The notes under the pieces were generated by a model. That model was given only the letters and a program-made list of their open reading frames with translations. It had not been told where the DNA came from and did not search any database. Source: Baffinella frigidus (taxonomy: Eukaryota > Cryptophyceae > Cryptomonadales > Baffinellaceae). From it: a stretch of DNA of 10,505 nucleotides. The stretch is taken from positions 85,914 through 96,418 of the forward strand of contig MU647057.1 in the NCBI GenBank assembly GCA_026770585.1, in the 5' to 3' direction. Below are positions 8,385 through 10,505 of this stretch, piece by piece. A program made the translations under genes and the position numbers. Every line of letters starts with the position of its first letter. Within the stretch, counting starts at the first letter, position 1.

Positions 8385-10205
8385 CTACAGTTATCACCTG
8401 GGGGTCGGCAAACGCGCGGCGTTGCTGTTTCAGCGGTGTCACGTAAAATACATGTATGGACTATACACCACATTATACAAAACATGTATAACGTACATAC
8501 GACATCGTACAATCGACTATGTTAAAACACAACCTCAACCCTTTGTCCCGCCTTTGTCCAGGGTTACCTGGGGGTTGGCAAAGGCGCGGCGCTGCTCTTT
8601 GAGGGTGTGCGTGTTGCGGTGCTGCAGCACGTGCACTACATGTATAGACTATATAACACGTTGTACAACACATGTATAGACTGTATAACACGTTGTACAC
8701 GGACACTACATGTATAGACTACATAGCACATTATACAATACATGTACATACTGTATAACACGTTGTAAACGACATGCATAAACTATAAACTATATACCAC
8801 ATTGTACAATCGACCATAGAAAAACATGACACAACCCCTTTGTCCCAAGGGGGTCACCTGGGGGTTCTCACAGGCGCGGCGCTGCTCCTCGAGGGTGTGT
8901 GTGTTCAAGTGCTGCAGCACCCAACCCCTAACCGCACTTCACCCACCCTCACCCACACCCTAACCTCCGGACTTGTTACCACAGAACAAAACCCACCCCC
9001 AAGACAGCAAACGATGGTTTCAATCAAACATGTTTCCGCATGAGGTTACCTGGGGGTTGGCAAAGGCGCGGCGCTGCTCCTTGAGTGTGTGTGTGTTCCG
9101 GTGTTGCAGGACATACAGCACTCGTGCCGTCAGGCCTGGGGAAGGGGGGGGGGGGTTAGGGATTGTAAAAAAAAGGTTTATAAGGTTGGGGGCAGGACGT
9201 TTAGGACGCGTGCCGTGAGACCTGCGGAGAAGCTGACACTTTGTACACCACATGTATACAATATGTATAACACGTTGTACATAGAGAATATAACACATTG
9301 TACACTGTGTCACATTGCACGATACATGTAGAGCCTGTGACACACATTGGCGCTGCTCTTTGAGGGTGTGTGTGTTCCGGTGCTCGAGGACATACAGCAC
9401 TCGCGCCGTCAGACCTGAGGTTTAGGGGTTAGAAGTTAGGGATTGCGGTTCAGGGTTCGGGATATAGGGTCAGGGGTGTAGGGTTTAGGGGTTGGGGTTG
9501 GGGGTTTGGGGGGTGGGGTTGGGGGTTTAGGGTTCAGAGTTAGTGTTTGGGCTCCGGGTTCCGGGATCCGGGTTTATGGTTTAGGGTTTAGGGTTAGCGC
9601 TTGGGTTTTGGGTTCTTCGTTTAGTGTTTAGTTTGTAGGGTTTGGGGTTTAGTGTTACGGTTCTGGGATCTAGGGTTTAGGTTTCGGAGTTCAGGGTTCA
9701 GGGTTTGGGGTGTAGTGCTACCGGTAGGCAGCCAGGGGCCAGAGAGATCCAGCGTGGGAGAAGTGTTTGGTTCTCGGTTCTGGGATCTAGGGTTTCGAGT
9801 TCGAGGTTTGGGGTTTGGGGTTCAGGGTTACGGATCATCCGTAGCCAGGAGTAACGGTGGGTTACCGGTAGGAAGCCAGGAGCCAGAGAGGTCCGGCGTC
9901 AGAGAAGTTTTTGGTTCTCGGTTCTAGGATCTAGGGTTTCGGGTTCGAGGTTTGGGGTTTGGAGTTTAGGGTTACGGCTCCTCTGTAGCCAGGAGTAACG
10001 GTGGGTTACCGGTAGGAAGCCAGGAGCCTGAGAGGTCCAGCGTGGGAGAAGTGTTTGGTTCTCGGTTCTGGGATCTAGAGTTTCGGGTTCGAAGTTCAGG
10101 GTTCAGGGTTCGAAGTTCAGGGTTCAGGGTTTGGGGTTTGGAGTTACCGGTAGGGAGCCAGGAGCCAGAGAGGTCCGGCCAGCGGTTGCCCTCGAACTCC
10201 AGCAC
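582..10205 (-). CDS. TPR-repeat protein gene, multi-exon, partial (gene model E1-E10)
   Basis: This is a gene model joined by eye from about ten to twelve minus-strand exons. In transcription order they are E1 10205-10148, E2 9135-9050, E3 8089-8021, E3b 7497-7465, E4 (either 6847-6757 or 7273-7230 plus 7022-6970), E5 6035-5947, E6 5627-5583, E7 4499-4374, E8 3253-3073, E9 2207-2132 and E10 665-582. Every junction has an intron beginning GT and ending AG, and the reading phase carries across each one. The N-terminal third is Gly/Glu/Ala-rich linker. The C-terminal part is tandem tetratricopeptide repeats, helix-pair modules that normally mediate protein-protein contacts. Introns are 0.3-2.4 kb and mostly CCCTAAA-type repeat on the coding strand. 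No start codon, stop codon or promoter is assigned, so the gene probably continues past both ends. The enzyme or complex is not recognised. A decayed pseudogene copy cannot be excluded. Confidence 0.6.
743..1152 (-). pseudogene. Three unspliced E9-E10 junction copies
   Basis: At 780-743, 923-876 and 1152-1111 the minus strand reads HFCLGTSLRKIS, HIHAYLCASFRQIP and NIHADLCTSLRQIPG. Each runs from the end of E9 (IHFYLGT) straight into the start of E10 (SLRQIPG) with no intron. TTTAGGG-like repeat lies between them. All are short fragments. Confidence 0.65.
1187..1312. repeat. TACACCC minisatellite array 1
   Basis: CCCTACA and CCGACAC 7-mers, a C-rich telomere-variant array on the + strand. It is opposite to the surrounding G-rich orientation. 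Confidence 0.9.
1313..1746. repeat. 140-bp direct duplication at 294-bp period, with E10 5' copies
   Basis: Positions 1313-1452 and 1607-1746 are near-identical, with only a few substitutions. Each holds an E10 5' copy with acceptor (TGTGCAG, then LRHIPGRESDSGPA on the minus strand, starting at 1357 and 1651). The TACACCC array between them is part of the duplicated unit. The high identity shows a recent event. Confidence 0.85.
1455..1608. repeat. TACACCC/TGCACCC minisatellite array 2
   Basis: About 22 copies of CCCTACA, CCCTGCA or CCTGCAA 7-mers on the + strand. The seven-base period gives artificial open frames with repeating HPTPYTL. Confidence 0.9.
1782..1926. repeat. 52-bp inverted repeat (foldback)
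   Basis: Arms 1782-1833 and 1875-1926 are complementary with a single mismatch, around a 41-base loop of TTTAGGG-like sequence. Arms contain CCTGCTTGCTGTTAAACCCC. Partial relatives occur at 680-715, 845-865 and 1010-1030. Confidence 0.9.
1955..2116. repeat. GGGTGTA array, inverted relative to its neighbours
   Basis: About 23 copies of GGGTGTA/GGGTGCA on the + strand, the complement of the arrays at 1187 and 1455. The strand switch falls across the 52-bp inverted repeat at 1782-1926. Confidence 0.9.
2132..2207 (-). CDS. Exon E9, TPR exon
   Basis: This 76-nt exon runs from CACTAG to ACCAG|GTGTTC. It supplies the rest of the split Gly codon, then reads AAAHFERAAMTDPGNAD and IHFYLGT. With the end of E8 it completes a textbook TPR (second helix AGAAAHFERAAMTDP), and it starts another (ADIHFYLGTS). 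Phase matches both neighbours. A diverged two-piece copy lies upstream at 2433-2564. Confidence 0.7.
2310..2850. repeat. Gene-poor stretch with dispersed CGCCTAGG / GGCGAA repeat pieces
   Basis: Apart from the broken E9 copy, this stretch holds two copies of a 70-90 bp unit (about 2571-2640 and 2660-2735). The unit is GAGCCTAGGGTC, CACACCCT and ACCGCAAGCACA. Pieces with GCGCCTAGG and AGCTGGCGAA recur at 2319 and 2749, and CGGCCACTTT recurs at 2376 and 2844. No gene is recognised. Confidence 0.55.
2433..2565 (-). pseudogene. Broken two-piece copy of E9
   Basis: The 5' piece (2565-2540) follows CCTGCCAG-like GGCAG with GGCGGCGGCGCATTTCGAGCG. About 45 bp of repeat follow. The 3' piece (about 2485-2433) reads AAAMTVPGNADIPFYP. 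Neither broken edge has a usable GT or AG pair, so it cannot be spliced into a frame. Confidence 0.6.
2879..2934 (-). pseudogene. E8 3'-part copy with donor
   Basis: The minus strand reads DGLNYNLGKLLLDEDNFA and ends GCGG|GTCCC, repeating the last 18 codons of E8 and its intron start. It has no acceptor and lies downstream of E8. Confidence 0.75.
3073..3253 (-). CDS. Exon E8, main TPR exon
   Basis: This 181-nt exon runs from ACGCAG to GCAG|GTCCC. It reads VVSFEPKDPRGYNNL, ALALENDGDYAGARQ, VAVEGLKHAPEHNGL and NYNLGKLLLDEDNFA, then one base. It holds a complete TPR (GYNNLALAL.. to ..HAPEH) and the first helix of another that E9 completes. The canonical small residues and terminal Pro are present. 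The GTCCC donor is weak but recurs in the downstream copy. This is the strongest coding signal in the window. Confidence 0.8.
3309..3364 (-). pseudogene. E8 5'-part copy with acceptor (56 nt)
   Basis: After TTGTAG the minus strand reads VVALEPKDPRGYNNLALAL and then passes directly into CAAAACCCCAAACC repeat. The break falls right after the codons before Glu-20 of E8. No donor follows. Confidence 0.75.
3372..3437. repeat. Interstitial telomere-type array (TTTAGGG)9
   Basis: About nine nearly perfect TTTAGGG units with one GGGCTTA variant. It lies in the intron upstream of E8. Confidence 0.95.
3475..3487 (-). pseudogene. Very short E8 5'-end scar
   Basis: After ATGCAG the minus strand reads GTTGTGGTTCTCGAG (VVVLE), then ACCCCAAACC repeat. 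Only the acceptor and about five codons remain. Confidence 0.5.
3551..3607 (-). pseudogene. E8 5'-part copy with acceptor (57 nt)
   Basis: After AAACAG it reads VVALEPKDPRGYNNLALAL and breaks into CCAAACCCC repeat at almost the same base as the copy at 3309-3364. The two probably duplicated together with their repeat flank. Confidence 0.75.
3702..3715 (-). pseudogene. Very short E8 5'-end scar
   Basis: After AGACAG the minus strand reads GTTGTCACGCTGAAA (VVTLK), then CCCC repeat. It is a minimal acceptor-plus-edge fragment like the one at 3475-3487. Confidence 0.45.
3735..3822. repeat. TACACCC minisatellite array 4
   Basis: About 12 CCCTACA-type 7-mers on the + strand, again opposite to the flanking GGGTTTA orientation. 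Confidence 0.9.
3864..3892 (-). pseudogene. E8 5'-part copy with acceptor (29 nt)
   Basis: After ATATAG the minus strand reads VASLEPKDPR and ends in GGCCC. It is truncated earlier than the 56-nt copies. Confidence 0.65.
3958..4004 (-). pseudogene. E8 5'-part copy with acceptor (47 nt)
   Basis: After ATGCAG it reads VVALALKDPRGYNNLA and then ACCCCAGACC repeat. It is open with an upstream frame made of 33-bp repeats (4009-4157), but no donor follows. Confidence 0.65.
4009..4157. repeat. 33-bp repeat with an 11-residue minus-strand period
   Basis: Four to five imperfect units begin CATAGG, CATAGG, CACAGG, GACAGC and GCCAGG. The minus-strand frame reads a repeating KVTLSSMRFPV / MATLQLMRFPM / KRTLKSILFPM and runs into the E8 copy at 4004. 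The unit is unlike the telomere-type repeats around it. Real coding use is not shown. Confidence 0.7.
4226..4362. repeat. TACACCC / CCCTGAA array 5
   Basis: A degenerate C-rich 7-mer array on the + strand, ending about ten bases from the presumed E7 donor. Confidence 0.8.
4374..4499 (-). CDS. Exon E7, TPR exon
   Basis: This 126-nt exon in phase 0-0 lies between ACGTAG and ATG|GTGCGG. It reads VYWNRLLGEKEGG, IAHVSQYFEYAVAHL, TGHGNRRAAELLQM. The last 30 residues plus the start of E8 (VVSFEPKD) form one TPR. The small and aromatic residues and the closing Pro fall at the expected spacing. No second copy of this exon is present, unlike its neighbours. The donor is chosen by phase and by continuity with the E8 start; a later GT (GAGG|GTGTAG) is the alternative. 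Confidence 0.65.
4584..4623. repeat. GGGTTTC array
   Basis: Five to six tandem GGGTTTC units, a homogeneous telomere-variant block. Confidence 0.9.
4640..5060. other. Unique non-telomeric stretch without a recognised gene
   Basis: This lower-GC stretch has no TTTAGGG repeats. It holds the perfect hairpin at 4754-4881, a tandem CAACTTAGGAATAG repeat (4993 and 5008) and a GTTGAC/GTCAAC inverted pair (4962 and 4991). No open frame looks coding. It is probably remnant transposon sequence within the E6-E7 intron. Confidence 0.5.
4754..4881. repeat. Perfect 30-bp inverted repeat with nested hairpin
   Basis: Arms 4759-4788 and 4847-4876 are perfectly complementary (GCCAATATGGTAGGACTTGG and on to AAAGCGAA). 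They extend to 35 bp with one mismatch. The 58-base loop contains GAAGTTCG (4786-4793) and CGAACTTC (4808-4815), which can form a competing smaller hairpin. Confidence 0.9.
5078..5098 (-). mobile_element. Second copy of the retroposon 3' tail
   Basis: The minus strand reads CGAGTAATAAAGACGAAGAA, nearly the same as the 3' tail of the 127-bp insertion. It abuts an E6 3'-end copy (GACGCGGCCGAG, 5074-5063). The body of the element is not recognisable, so this is a 5'-truncated copy at best. Confidence 0.45.
5148..5198 (-). pseudogene. E5-E6 junction copy without intron
   Basis: The minus strand reads TGGAGGGTGTGCGCGGAC onward, giving WRVCADFAKKR then DFDAAE, and ends GAG|GTATTCC. WR belongs to the end of E5 and VCAD to the start of E6, so the splice junction is uninterrupted here. 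TIR element copy 1 abuts it directly on its upstream side. Confidence 0.7.
5199..5360 (+). mobile_element. MITE-like TIR element, copy 1
   Basis: This 162-bp element has perfect 16-bp terminal inverted repeats, CCACACAGCGGACTTC and its complement. It has no coding capacity. Inner palindromes include CGGGCACT/AGTGCCCG (5227-5243) and CCTACGG/CCGTAGG. It sits between E6 copies. Copy 2 is the same sequence in the opposite orientation. Confidence 0.8.
5361..5413 (-). pseudogene. Frameshifted E6 copy between the two TIR elements
   Basis: The minus strand reads ACTGGAAGGTGTGCGCTGAC (DWKVCAD), loses bases after GACTTTGC, and resumes at AACTTCGACGCGGCCGAG|GTACC. The deletion shifts the frame, so it cannot encode the repeat. 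Confidence 0.7.
5414..5574 (-). mobile_element. MITE-like TIR element, copy 2 (inverted)
   Basis: This 161-bp element's reverse complement aligns with copy 1 along its whole length. The shared core includes CCCTACGGGTTGCCTACCG and GGTCTTATCG. One terminal repeat has mutated (CCACACAGCAAATTTC). With copy 1 it forms a long imperfect inverted repeat around a 53-bp E6 fragment, so a very stable foldback is possible. Confidence 0.8.
5583..5627 (-). CDS. Exon E6, TPR helix exon
   Basis: This 45-nt exon in phase 0-0 runs from ATGCAG to GAG|GTACCA. It reads VCADFAKKRDFDSAE. Joined to E5 (NWR) and E7 (VYWNRLLG) it gives a TPR-like helix pair. The TIR element at 5414-5574 begins eight bases into the following intron. 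Other copies lie at 5148-5198, 5361-5413 and 5063-5074. This one was chosen because it alone has both an acceptor and a full reading frame. Confidence 0.55.
5645..5816. repeat. Interstitial telomere-type arrays
   Basis: A block of about seven perfect TTTAGGG units at 5645-5698 and a second, slightly degenerate block at 5741-5816. They are separated by GTTGTTAAGGGTTCAGGG-like sequence and lie in the E5-E6 intron. Confidence 0.95.
5947..6035 (-). CDS. Exon E5, acidic linker and start of the TPR region
   Basis: This 89-nt exon follows acceptor ACGCAG and completes the phase-1 codon from E4. It reads PAGGESEEEGQRKK, DALLAALPEV, PDNWR and ends AGG|GTGTGC. The last residues lead into the E6 helix (VCADFAKKR). 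The intron's first bases GTGTGCGC repeat the first bases of E6. Two damaged copies lie upstream on the coding strand. Confidence 0.55.
6115..6185 (-). pseudogene. E5 5'-part copy
   Basis: After AAGCAG the minus strand is rich in GAG/AAG codons and reads GGGEKEGEEEGKRKK then EALLA, similar to the E5 start. It then joins TTTAGGG-like repeat. There is no donor. Confidence 0.6.
6234..6360 (-). mobile_element. 127-bp retroposon-like insertion with 9-bp target duplication
   Basis: TGGAAGAGC occurs exactly at 6225-6233 and 6361-6369, flanking 127 bp that interrupt an E5 copy between ALP and EV. On the minus strand the insert begins TTGACGCAG and ends GAGTAATAAAGAAGAAG plus further GAA units. An A-rich simple-repeat tail of this kind is typical of SINE-like retroposons. 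No RNA polymerase III A/B boxes were recognised, so the class is uncertain. Confidence 0.65.
6368..6430 (-). pseudogene. E5 copy with in-frame stop, broken by an insertion
   Basis: After ACACAG the minus strand reads APVGESEEEGQR, then TAG where E5 has AAG, then KEALRAALP. The copy continues beyond a 127-bp insertion as EVFWTVRG at 6224-6197. The stop and the insertion make it non-functional. Confidence 0.75.
6484..6621. mobile_element. Diverged TIR element (MITE-like)
   Basis: The left end CCACTCGGTGGGCTTCGA and the inverted right end CCACACGGTGGACTACGA match at 15 of 18 positions. Both resemble the CCACACAGCGGACTTC termini of the elements at 5199 and 5414. The interior is different and AT-richer. 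No clear target duplication is seen. It contains a nested inverted repeat (GGTGACCCC / GGGGT..GTCACC). Confidence 0.5.
6757..6847 (-). CDS. Exon E4, uninterrupted version
   Basis: This 91-nt segment reads AVETPADEEGMRG and then WSLKGLEEGTSGGGGAS without a break. It ends in phase 1 at GCG|GTAACC, matching E5, which begins with two bases. The presumed acceptor AAAGAG is weak. It may be an alternative to the split E4a/E4b pair or a dead duplicate. Confidence 0.45.
6857..6933. repeat. TTCATGG / TTCGTAG array
   Basis: About ten degenerate 7-mers (GTTCATG, ATTCATG, GTTCGTA). The seven-base telomere period is kept while the GGG core is lost. Confidence 0.85.
6970..7022 (-). CDS. Exon E4b, second half of the split version of E4
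   Basis: It begins after AACCAG and finishes the Gly codon. It then reads WSLKGLEEGTGGGGGAS and ends in phase 1 at GCG|GTAAG, a good donor. It is an acidic, Gly-rich linker. Because it ends in phase 1 and intact E4 begins in phase 0, both versions cannot be included in one open transcript. Confidence 0.45.
7036..7140. repeat. Adjacent GGGTTTG and GGTTTAT arrays
   Basis: Six GGGTTTG units pass abruptly into about eight GGTTTAT units at about 7074. The period stays seven and the variant switches. Confidence 0.9.
7230..7273 (-). CDS. Exon E4a, first half of the split version of E4
   Basis: After ATGCAG, 44 nt read GGAVETPADEAGMR plus two bases, ending GTGG|GTACAG. With E4b at 7022-6970 the joined codon is GG+A and the frame continues into TGG AGC CTC. 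That reproduces the sequence found uninterrupted in E4 at 6847-6757. The acceptor here is better than that of the intact copy. Confidence 0.45.
7465..7497 (-). CDS. Candidate 33-nt microexon E3b
   Basis: CCAG is followed by 33 nt reading AGGVAEALARA, then GCG|GTAAAC. It is phase 0-0, so it fits between E3 and E4 without changing frame. A shorter relative with an acceptor (AREALPG) lies upstream at 7722-7745. The segment is very GC-rich. It could instead be a degraded E4 start. Confidence 0.35.
7908..7950 (-). pseudogene. E3 3'-part copy with donor
   Basis: The minus strand resembles E3 from NAAEK onward (IAEEK, then a Gly run) and ends CCCAG|GTGGAC. A homopolymer of about 14 G on the coding strand replaces the GGA/GGG codon run. 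Confidence 0.5.
8021..8089 (-). CDS. Exon E3, Gly-rich linker exon
   Basis: This 69-nt exon in phase 0-0 lies between CCCCAG (ending at 8090) and ACCCAG|GTGAAC. It reads EYSGAGAEAGNAAEK then GGGGGSTQ, a flexible Gly/Ala/Glu linker. E2 ends in phase 0, so the frame is continuous. A 3'-end copy lies at 7908-7950. A possible 5'-end scar (CSYSGGNV) follows a CTAG at about 8280-8255. Confidence 0.5.
8304..8383. repeat. (AT)n microsatellite
   Basis: Imperfect ATAC/CATA units lead into about 30 uninterrupted AT dinucleotides (8323-8383). It is self-complementary. Confidence 0.95.
8398..8436 (-). pseudogene. Short E2 3'-part copy with donor
   Basis: The minus strand reads LKQQRRAFADPQ and ends CCCCCAG|GTG. 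It is the shortest and most diverged of the three downstream E2 scars. Confidence 0.6.
8443..8815. repeat. AT-rich 30-35 bp repeats with palindromic cores
   Basis: About eight imperfect units combine ACATGTATAGACTATATA and ACACGTTGTAC elements. E2 copies are embedded among them. The same family reappears at 9236-9340. ACATGT and TGTACA are palindromic, so hairpins are likely. Confidence 0.75.
8568..8630 (-). pseudogene. E2 3'-part copy with donor
   Basis: The minus strand reads VLQHRNTHTLKEQRR then AFANPQ and ends CCCCCAG|GTAACC. It is almost identical to E2 but lacks the acceptor and LTARVLY. AT-rich palindromic repeat joins its upstream side. Confidence 0.7.
8858..8920 (-). pseudogene. E2 3'-part copy with donor
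   Basis: The minus strand reads VLQHLNTHTLEEQRR then ACENPQ and ends CCCCCAG|GTGACC. The acceptor and the first codons of E2 are missing. Its right border abuts an AACCCC-rich repeat. Confidence 0.7.
9050..9135 (-). CDS. Exon E2 of the TPR-protein gene
   Basis: This 86-nt exon lies between acceptor CCCAG (9136) and donor CCCCCAG|GTAACC. It adds the two bases that finish the E1 Gly codon, then reads LTARVLYVLQHR, NTHTL, KEQRRAFANPQ, and ends in phase 0. The segment is basic and probably helical, and may be a divergent helix pair. It is the only one of six related segments between 8398 and 9414 with both splice borders intact, which is why it was chosen. Confidence 0.6.
9205..9221 (-). pseudogene. 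E2 5'-end fragment with acceptor
   Basis: After CCGCAG, the minus strand reads GTCTCACGGCACGCGTCC, encoding the E2 start LTARV, then breaks into unrelated sequence. It lies upstream of E2, so it could act as a decoy acceptor. Confidence 0.6.
9236..9340. repeat. AT-rich palindromic repeats, second block
   Basis: The same ACATGTAT / ACACGTTGTAC elements as the block at 8443-8815. It lies between an E2 scar (9221) and the E2 copy ending at 9349. Confidence 0.7.
9349..9414 (-). pseudogene. E2 copy truncated at its 3' side
   Basis: It begins after CCTCAG with the E2 reading LTARVLYVLEHR and continues through KEQR. It then diverges (CAATGTGTG) and has no donor. It is upstream of E2 and nearly identical at nucleotide level over about 65 nt, so the duplication is recent. 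Confidence 0.7.
9420..9715. repeat. Degenerate TTTAGGG-like region
   Basis: GGGTTTA, GGGTTCA, GGGTTGG and GGGTTCC variants. No exon fragment was found here. Confidence 0.8.
9719..10147. repeat. 144-bp tandem repeat carrying E1 3' ends
   Basis: Three tandem units start at 9720, 9864 and 10008, with E1 itself in register at 10146 (periods 144, 144 and 138). Each unit has ACCGGTAG, then a copy of the E1 3' part with its GT donor (minus strand 9750-9722, 9894-9866, 10037-10010). The motif GTGTTTGGTTCTCGGTTCT and a stretch of GGGTTTGG-like repeat follow. Some units also carry CCGTTACTCCTGGCTAC on the minus strand. None has an E1 acceptor, so they look like downstream scars of E1. Confidence 0.75.
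10148..10205 (-). CDS. Exon E1 of the TPR-protein gene
   Basis: This 58-nt exon follows an acceptor TTCCAG and ends at CCG|GTAAC. It reads VLEFEGNRWPD then LSGSWLPT and ends in phase 1. E2 completes the split Gly codon. It is the first exon visible, so the N terminus must lie to the right of the window. Its 3' half plus donor recurs three more times at 144-bp spacing just downstream on the coding strand, but only this copy has an acceptor and the FEGNRWP part. The motif is not one I can assign to a domain family. Confidence 0.55.
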
Positions 10206-10214
10206 CTGGAATTT

Positions 10215-10400
10215 GGGGTTTGGGATTGAGGGTTTGGGGTTTGGGGTTTGGTGTTTGGTGTTTGGTGTTTGGTGTTTGGGGTTTGGGTTTCAGGGTGAAC
10301 GCTGGAAGCGTGTAGTTGGTTTGGGGTTTGGGGTTTGGTGTTTGGTGTTTGGGGTTTGGGGTTTGGGGTTTGGGGTTTGGGGTTCAGGGTTTAGGGTTTA
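10215..10400. repeat. GGGTTTG / GTGTTTG arrays
   Basis: Two blocks of GGGTTTG with runs of GTGTTTG variants surround a short unique insert (GAACGCTGGAAGCGTG, 10297-10312). The insert is upstream of E1 on the coding strand and is not identified. Confidence 0.85.
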
Positions 10401-10410
10401 GGATTTAGGT

Positions 10411-10505
10411 TTGAAGGTATAGGGTTGAAGGTATAGGGTTGAAGGTATAGGGTTGAAGGTATAGGGTTGAAGGTATAGGGTTGAAGGTATAGGGTTGAAG
10501 GTATA
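10411..10505. repeat. 14-bp minisatellite GGTATAGGGTTGAA
   Basis: Six to seven perfect 14-bp units reach the window edge and probably continue. The unit looks like two fused telomere-type 7-mers (GGTATAG + GGTTGAA). Confidence 0.95.

Noticed and set aside
8224-8512. Frames with IYIYIY runs
   Set aside because: Translation of the AT dinucleotide tract on both strands.

Overview
The window looks like nuclear DNA of a eukaryote with Arabidopsis-type (TTTAGGG) telomere sequence. Land plants, many green algae, brown algae, dinoflagellates and chromerids have this type. I cannot name the species. There is no prokaryotic gene layout, rRNA or tRNA. Most of the 10.5 kb is degenerate telomere-like repeat, with the G-rich strand on + nearly throughout: GGGTTTA, GGGTTTG, GGGTTTC, GGTTTAT, and GGGTGTA or its complement. 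Most long open frames are translations of these repeats.

One gene can be rebuilt inside this repeat sea, reading right to left on the minus strand. It has about ten to twelve short GC-rich exons, E1 at 10205-10148 through E10 at 665-582. I find AG/GT borders and a phase that continues at each junction. The exons total about 0.94 kb, roughly 313 codons, in about 9.6 kb. The first exons encode a tryptophan/proline-containing segment, a basic helical segment and Gly/Glu-rich linkers. From about 6.0 kb leftwards they encode tandem tetratricopeptide (TPR) repeats: E5/E6/E7, E7/E8, E8, E8/E9 and E9/E10. Start and stop codons lie outside the window or were not found. The product is probably a TPR scaffold protein; no specific orthologue is recognised.

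The introns contain many partial exon copies that still carry an acceptor or a donor. Copies of an exon's 5' part mostly lie upstream of it, and copies of its 3' part downstream. That pattern fits repeated local tandem duplication with breakpoints inside exons. Several exon borders exist in both interrupted and uninterrupted form, most clearly E4.

Layout: 1-616, 188-bp tandem repeats with E10 ends and a 10-bp repeat. 617-2130, E9/E10 copies, three TACACCC arrays, a 294-bp duplication and a 52-bp inverted repeat. 2131-4160, E9, E8 and many E8 scars. 4200-5060, E7 and a unique stretch with a 30-bp perfect hairpin. 5060-5632, E6 copies around two oppositely oriented TIR elements. 5640-7500, E5, E4 and E3b with copies, a 127-bp insertion with a 9-bp target duplication, and a third TIR element. 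7500-8090, telomere-like repeat and E3. 8300-9420, an AT tract, AT-rich palindromic repeats and E2 with copies. 9430-10505, a 144-bp tandem repeat ending in E1, then GGTTTGG repeats and a 14-bp minisatellite running off the edge.
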